64,000 bases of DNA from Zarea fungicola (lineage: Eukaryota; Ascomycota; Sordariomycetes; Hypocreales; Cordycipitaceae), in the NCBI GenBank assembly GCA_900169235.1, contig FWCC01000174.1, positions 248,001 to 312,000 on the forward strand, read 5' to 3'. The notes below the pieces were generated by a model that did not search any database, had not been told where the DNA came from, and saw only the letters and a list, made by a program, of their open reading frames with translations. This document shows positions 58,655 through 64,000 of this stretch, piece after piece (positions within the stretch are counted from its first letter, which is position 1; every line of letters starts with the position of its first letter). The position numbers and the translations under genes were made by a program.

Positions 58655-59146
58655 CGTAAAACCTATTTGATTTTTCCTTTAAAAAGATATCGTTAAGTAG
58701 TACTGTGTATTGGTTGTCCCGATATCTGAAGAACAGAATTCGTGCAATCAAAGTGATATGGCTCATTGGCTCGCTCTTGTGGGCGAATGTGTAGCGGTCT
58801 TGGCCGAGCAGGGAGCATCTGCACAGGTCTGGTCAGATTTTATAGAGCGCAGCATACAACGTCCTTATGCTCACACACTTCTAGCTCCGGCATTTTATTG
58901 CCGTGATTGAGGCGTCATGTTTGGGACCTTTGTTCTGGCTGCGAGCATCGCTAGTCAGCCTTTTTGTACGACACGCCACTGTACTTGGTAGCCGCACACG
59001 ACATTAATTAATTACGTTGGTGGCAGTGATTGCAAATGCCATTTACGGTGCCATTTATCAAATCAGTTCGGGGGCTGAAAGTTCGTCTAAAGAGGAAGGT
59101 TAACTAGTACTGAATATGAGGCAGTATTTATATCCTTCCTAAAACC

Positions 59147-59371
59147 TTAACTGCTTTTGTTTGCGCTGTTGCTGTTGCTGTTGCTACTGCCGTTATTGCT
59201 GGTATTGCCATTATTGCTGCTGTTGGTAGTGTTGCTGCTGTTGGTACTGTCGCTGTTGGTACTGTTGCTGTTGATGTTAGTGACATATTGGTTGGGAATG
59301 AGTCGCCCCTGTGTATACCTAGTTAGATGCTTGTCAAACTCCGATGGGTAGTGCTCAGGGTTCCTGAACAT
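59147..59371 (-). other. Open frame with Asn/Ser/Thr-repeat tail (74 aa), status unknown
   Basis: The frame starts MFRNPEHYPSEFDKHLTRYT, which has ordinary protein composition, and then turns into a repeat of about 40 residues of Asn, Ser, Thr and Gly (NSNSTNSDSTNSSNTT and so on) ending SANKSS. No upstream exon could be joined convincingly and I recognise no family. It may be a gene remnant, or chance translation of a GTT/GCT/ACT repeat. Confidence 0.25.
59165..59276. repeat. GCTGTT/GTTGCT-type imperfect trinucleotide repeat
   Basis: About 110 bp of degenerate trinucleotides (GCT, GTT, GGT, ACT, ATT) on the + strand, encoding the Asn/Ser/Thr tail on the minus strand. Confidence 0.8.
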
Positions 59372-61171
59372 TCAACCTGCAAACTTTTACGTAGATGATA
59401 CACAACGCAAAAACTACCAACAGAGACCTTGTTAAAATAAAATGAGTAATCGACTTGCTGCTGCCGCCAGAACTCCCCTATAACCTATTTCGCTTACATG
59501 AAAGCTAACTGAGATACGTAAATGGTTGGCTGCCATTGATGTACAAGGTAAATCTGAGCAAAGGTTCAGACGTCGAGATCAATCCAACCAACGTGGCGCA
59601 GCATTGAACAGGTCGGGGCGGCCCGCCTTCTACAAAACGCATTGAATCTAAAAATAACTGCGAGAACTAGCTCATTAAAGAGTGTCTGGCATGAACGGAT
59701 ATACGGACACAATTCAGCCTTGGGCCGAGTAAACTGCCCACAAAACAGAACACAACGACGCCTCGCCCGCTGTCGTTTTCGTTCTCTAGACACTGCACGT
59801 AATCGAAAATTCATGAAAATTTTCATCGAAGATAGAACTCAATTTTTTTTTCAAAATTATTATGACTTTGGTGAATGCTATCCAGCTTCTTCCGCAACTA
59901 TTTAGTTGTTCTGTTTAGTGAGTTAGATCCCGTCATACACAGAAGTCCTTCAAGTTATCAGGAGGGCCAGCCTGTCGAACAAAGGGGGAAATATAAAAGG
60001 AATCATCATCATCCCTATTTGAATTTTCATTTATTGAAAGAATAATGCAGGCTACAATACAACTATACATACTTTTTCCCCTATAGCTGTCTTGCTGTTC
60101 AGGGCATGTTGTCACGCGTGCATGGACGGGGAAACTGAGGGATAGAATATGAGGGCGACCTAGATGTCTTTATTATGATTGATATATATATGAGGTCAAG
60201 ATTACTGTTTTTAATATGGTTTAGATCTCGATGTATGCCAAAGCACCAACTCTGTTTTGCACACGCCCTGTTATGTGCACGGAAGGCGGGCTACTGTAAG
60301 CTTCAGCACCAGATGATAGCTTTGTATTCACGAAAGCTTGAATTTTCTGTCAGGTATAGGACTAGTGAGTAACGGCATCTAAAAAGTGCCTCTGGGCGTC
60401 CAGGACTCATGCAAGAGCCTTAAGTCATGTGGGTGGTGCCATGCATGTGCGGCCACCTGCAACCGTCGGAGAGCACCTTGTAATCCCGTTTCCACCGCGC
60501 TTACTACAAAGTAAAAGAGCAGATCATGTCGCAATCCAGATAAGCAAAACCCCAAACACTATTACCGGCTTTCCTGATGAAATTATTCGAGGCACCGGAG
60601 AAATAAGTGATGGGGCAATTGTAATTATCTTCCTTGGCGAGGCGGGGACAGACGGGGCTCTTATGCAGAACTTAGGGGCTTGCATGACAAGTTCAGCTCG
60701 GCTACCAACACATTCCGCGCATGGTGTAACTAGGAATTGAATCCATCAAATGTGCTGATGTTACTGTCCTCATGAAAAAGGCGGTTCATGGTCTCTGTCT
60801 GTTGTCTCTTTTTTTCAAAGTCTATATCATGTCAAATTCGTTGCAATAATACGCCGATAGCGAATTCCTTTGTCCCTGCATTCTCGTAACAAGATACTTC
60901 ACAACCTGTAATAGAACCTCTCAAGATGGCCGGCGCGTATGGGACGTATCATGTGTGCAAAATGAACCCTTCAACCCCACTCCATACCCTCCCAGTAGTA
61001 TGACTGCATATGCAGCCTCGAAGACAAATGTAGAAACCAAGTCCAGGCTGATTTTGTCTTAGCTAGTAACCCCTCACTCTGCTTCAAGCGCCTTCTGGAT
61101 ATGCAAGGTCTTGTATTTCGTTCCTTCAACCAACAGAGCAGACTCAACTCTCTGTACAGCAATCTGTCAAA

Positions 61172-64000
61172 ATGACAAGAGTAAGTTGAAAATATGAGTT
61201 CCAGGACGTCACACTCTAACAGAAGGATAGATTCGGGTTCCTAGGGACGGAGGAAATACCAGTTCCGGGAGAACTACCCCTGTGCGAGACACTCAAGACA
61301 TACCGCGGGCTACAACTGAAGGATCCGAATTACCTTTCATTTTCTCGGGTAGTGCTTCGACAACTTCTCATGAGGAGTTCAACTTCAGAACGCCTTCAAT
61401 ATCTCTCTCACCACCACCTTCGTCTGGGCGAGAGACCAGACAATATACACTTTCAACAGGCCAATACAACAATCAACATGAGCGGTCTACGACTCCAACT
61501 TCCAGCGAAATTACAGCCGGAATAAGCCAGCTACATGTTGCGGAGGAAGGTCCTTTATCCAATCTCAATGCGTTGGCCGCCGCTATAGAGGCTGACTCTC
61601 GCCCCAAAAGCTCTGAGAATCCCGGAGACACTCTTGACGTTTCGACCCCTCCACTAGGTGGTACGCACTCGCAGTCTCCTGCGGCGTCGCCTAGACGTCG
61701 GCGTTCGAGCTCTCGATTGGAGATCCCACCTCACAGTGTCTCCGATGAACCACCTCCAGCAGATGTCTTCAACTCTCCAGGGTTTCAGAAGGCATTGCGG
61801 GATACTGAGGTTTTAGTTAGGAATCTGGTTACAGTGCTTAAAACCAGCCCCCTGCATCAAGAAGCCGGTTCAACTATGGCCAAATTTTATGATGTTGCTG
61901 TTCGTCTGTCAAAGTTTCCGCAATCAGCAAATCGTATTGTTGGCTTTGTTGGTGATGCAGGGAAAGGTACGTTCTATGAGATCGCCGCTTTGGTTTCATG
62001 AGCACTAACCCGACGAGTAGGAAAGAGTAGTGTCCTGAATTCTCTATTGGATATGGACGGGCTTGTCAGATCTGTGAGTTTACTTGCACCTTGTGTCCCA
62101 GGCGACTCCTTTCCCTAACATACATATAGAGCAACAGTGGTGAGGCGTGTACGTGCGTTGCTACGGAATTTCACTACCACGACTCAGACACCTTCAACAT
62201 TGAAGTGGACTTGCTCGACAAAACTGAGCTTCTAAATCAACTTATGGAACTTCTTCAGTTTTATCGTTATTTCCATCAAAATGAAATGGAATCTGATGAA
62301 CAAGCGAGGTACATCGGAAAACAGGCCACGTTAGCCGAGGATACCTTCTTCTCAATGTTTCACAGCCACATGCCGAGCCATGAGGCTCTTCTGTCTAAAT
62401 CCGAAAATGAGCTTAGACACATTTTCAAGACGCTTATTGCGGAGCTGCGGCCTTCTGAATCCAGAACAAGCAAATTTGGATTATCTCAAGAAGCCTGTGC
62501 AAATGAGTTGATGCAACTATCATCAATGGCACTTTCTTCCCCAGAGGCCCCAGCCACTGCCGCAACTGCCTGGCCGTTCATCAAGAAAATTAGGTAATAC
62601 AAATCATGCACCTCAGCTAGATTTCTATATGCTAACTATTTTGCAGGGTTTTCTCAAATGCATATATCCTAAGCAAGGGGTTGGTGCTCGTCGATCTTCC
62701 AGGTATCTTGGCCAACAGCGACATATTTTTCTAGATACTATGGTAACAATCTAACGCGAGGTGAACAGGATTGCGAGATATGAATTCAGCGCGACGAAAC
62801 ATCACAGAACTTTACGTTCGTGGGTGTGACGAAATCTTTGCAGTGTCCCATATTGGTCGCGCCGTGGACGATGAGGGCGTACAAGGCATATTCAAGATGG
62901 CCGAGAATCTTGAAAAAATCAGCATAATATGTACCAAATCCGACGTATGAGAAAACTTCTTTTCCTTGCACCAGGGAAGCACCAAATGATTACGGCTAAC
63001 GTTTCATTCTCCTTCCAGGATATTGATGCCAAAGAGGCTGTGAAAGATTGGCGGGGAGAGCGATCAGAACGAATAAAACGAATGCAGAATACCATCAGTA
63101 ACAATTTGAGAGAAGTTGAACGCCTTGAGGCTGAATTGCAGGACTTCCCCGATCTGGATGAACTCACTCCGGAGGAAACGACGGAGTGGGCTCATTTCAA
63201 ATCTCAGAAAGATCGCGCTGAGTAAGTCCCACCATGTTACTGCAACAACTCTGAAGCTAACAGCTTGCACGATAGAAAAATCTGGAAGCAACATAAATCT
63301 GAGTGAGTCTTCGTGATGCTTTGTTGCAGCGTCGCAAAACTAAGGAGCACGGTACTGATTCATACCTATCCCACAGACTTCAGGCATTCCTCATTCGAAC
63401 ACGAAATGCAGACATTACAAGAAAACTAAGAGAAAAGCATATAGCGCGTACTGCTGGTAATGTTGTTGAGGTTTTCTGTGTGAGCAACAAGATCTATCGA
63501 GAAAAGCGGCAATTGAGTGGGGATGTTTCCCTTCCATTTCTCCAACTAAGTGGGATTCTCGATCTTCGCCGTTACTGTGTCTCCATAGTTTCTGCAAATC
63601 AGCACCGGGTCGCATGTACCTTTATGCAAAAAGATGTGCCCAAGCTGCTGGGAGATATAGAGTTGTGGCTCCAGTCTGGGGCTGACACCCTGGATGCCGA
63701 GCAAAGACAAGCTGCGACACGCACGCTAAGCAAGCTGAGAACGCAGCTAACAAAAGTATGGTTAACTTGAATATAATAATTGGCTTTATTATTTCTATTG
63801 CTAAGCCCGATAAACAGGGATTTCTCGACTCCACGTCGACTCTGCGTGGTGTCTCGCGGACGCTTCATCAATGCTTCCTTGACCAAGTATACGACAGTAA
63901 GTACGCCCTCAGGGCCGTCTCAAAGAAACAGTCAATAGATGTGGTCTCGTTTTAACTTTTGCATTTAAAGGGGCAACTTTAGGTCAACGTGTATCACGGT
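61172..64000 (+). CDS. Dynamin-like / SLIP-GC-type large GTPase, 3' end beyond the window
   Basis: At least ten exons: 61172-61180, 61231-61966, 62021-62073, 62130-62593, 62647-62702, 62769-62944, 63019-63221, 63276-63302, 63377-63755 and 63818-63896; the next exon is outside or undecided. About 727 residues are visible. A disordered Ser/Thr/Pro-rich N-terminus of about 190 residues precedes the GTPase domain: G1 GDAGKGKSS (about 242-250), a possible switch Thr in SGEACTCVAT, G3 VDLPG (436-440) and G4 TKSD (495-498). Helical segments with KRMQNTISNNLREVERLEAE follow, as in dynamin-family stalks. The wide gap between G1 and G3, filled by about 150 helical residues, is typical of the nuclear GTPase SLIP-GC group, which is expanded and variable in fungi. 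All introns are 50-75 nt. Gene order places it alone after a 2.5-kb spacer. Function unknown. Confidence 0.8.

Larger units (their letters stand above)
58655..61171. other. 2.5-kb intergenic region, STE24 / dynamin-like GTPase
   Basis: Divergent upstream DNA of two genes. It contains the trinucleotide-like tract described at 59165-59276 and several T/A runs. No RNA gene or mobile element was recognised. Confidence 0.4.

Noticed and set aside
63303..63329. 27-nt intron in the GTPase gene ending at TTGCAG
   Set aside because: Too short to splice; the downstream CCCACAG at 63376 gives a 74-nt intron and the correct phase.

Overview
The window is nuclear DNA of a filamentous ascomycete (Pezizomycotina). 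Gene content and intron style suggest a sordariomycete, perhaps Hypocreales, but this is an inference. Genes are split by short introns (about 50-90 nt, often with a CTAAC branch site), both strands are used evenly, and there are no operons, Shine-Dalgarno sites or bacterial genes. Coding regions are GC-biased at third positions, so long antisense ORFs are common and were left out. Intergenic DNA is AT-richer, with T/A tracts downstream of highly expressed genes.

Layout. 0-7.6 kb: HSP78 (-), ribosomal protein eL6 (+), dipeptidyl peptidase III (-). 10.6-18.9 kb: gluconokinase (+), branched-chain 2-oxoacid dehydrogenase E2 (-) head-to-head with ATP10 (+), the Golgi SNARE GOS1 (-), ribosomal protein uL29 (+). 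20-26 kb: a 71-aa unknown protein (-), a ZafA/Zap1-like zinc-finger regulator (+) and a small, probably N-myristoylated protein (+). 26.4-34.5 kb: the DEAD-box splicing helicase PRP5 (-) head-to-head with an HCNGP/SAP30BP-like protein (+), then a DUF3712-type membrane protein (-). 34.5-39.9 kb is a gene-free stretch of about 5.4 kb. 39.9-46.9 kb: a cytochrome-b5/FMN dehydrogenase of the L-lactate dehydrogenase family (-), the Fe-S co-chaperone JAC1 (+), a large arrestin-domain adaptor (-). 49.6-58.7 kb: CDC6 (-), TspO-like protein (+), the mitochondrial ornithine carrier ORT1 (-), the ER permease chaperone SHR3 (-), and a STE24 CAAX protease whose frame is broken twice (-). From 61.2 kb a many-exon dynamin-like GTPase (+) runs off the right edge.

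Themes. Several genes encode mitochondrial proteins (HSP78, BCKDH-E2, ATP10, JAC1, ORT1, and possibly an alternative form of DPP III), but they are not contiguous and most of the interval is ordinary housekeeping. The most notable points are: two in-frame start codons in DPP III that would give forms with and without a presequence; GC-AG introns in DPP III and STE24; two independent indels in STE24; a divergent pair of splicing factors (PRP5/HCNGP); and the dynamin/SLIP-GC-like GTPase, the only gene here that looks accessory. I found no convincing tRNA, rRNA, CRISPR, transposon or viral element. Splice sites were assigned by eye from GT(GC)-AG rules, phase and fit to the protein family.
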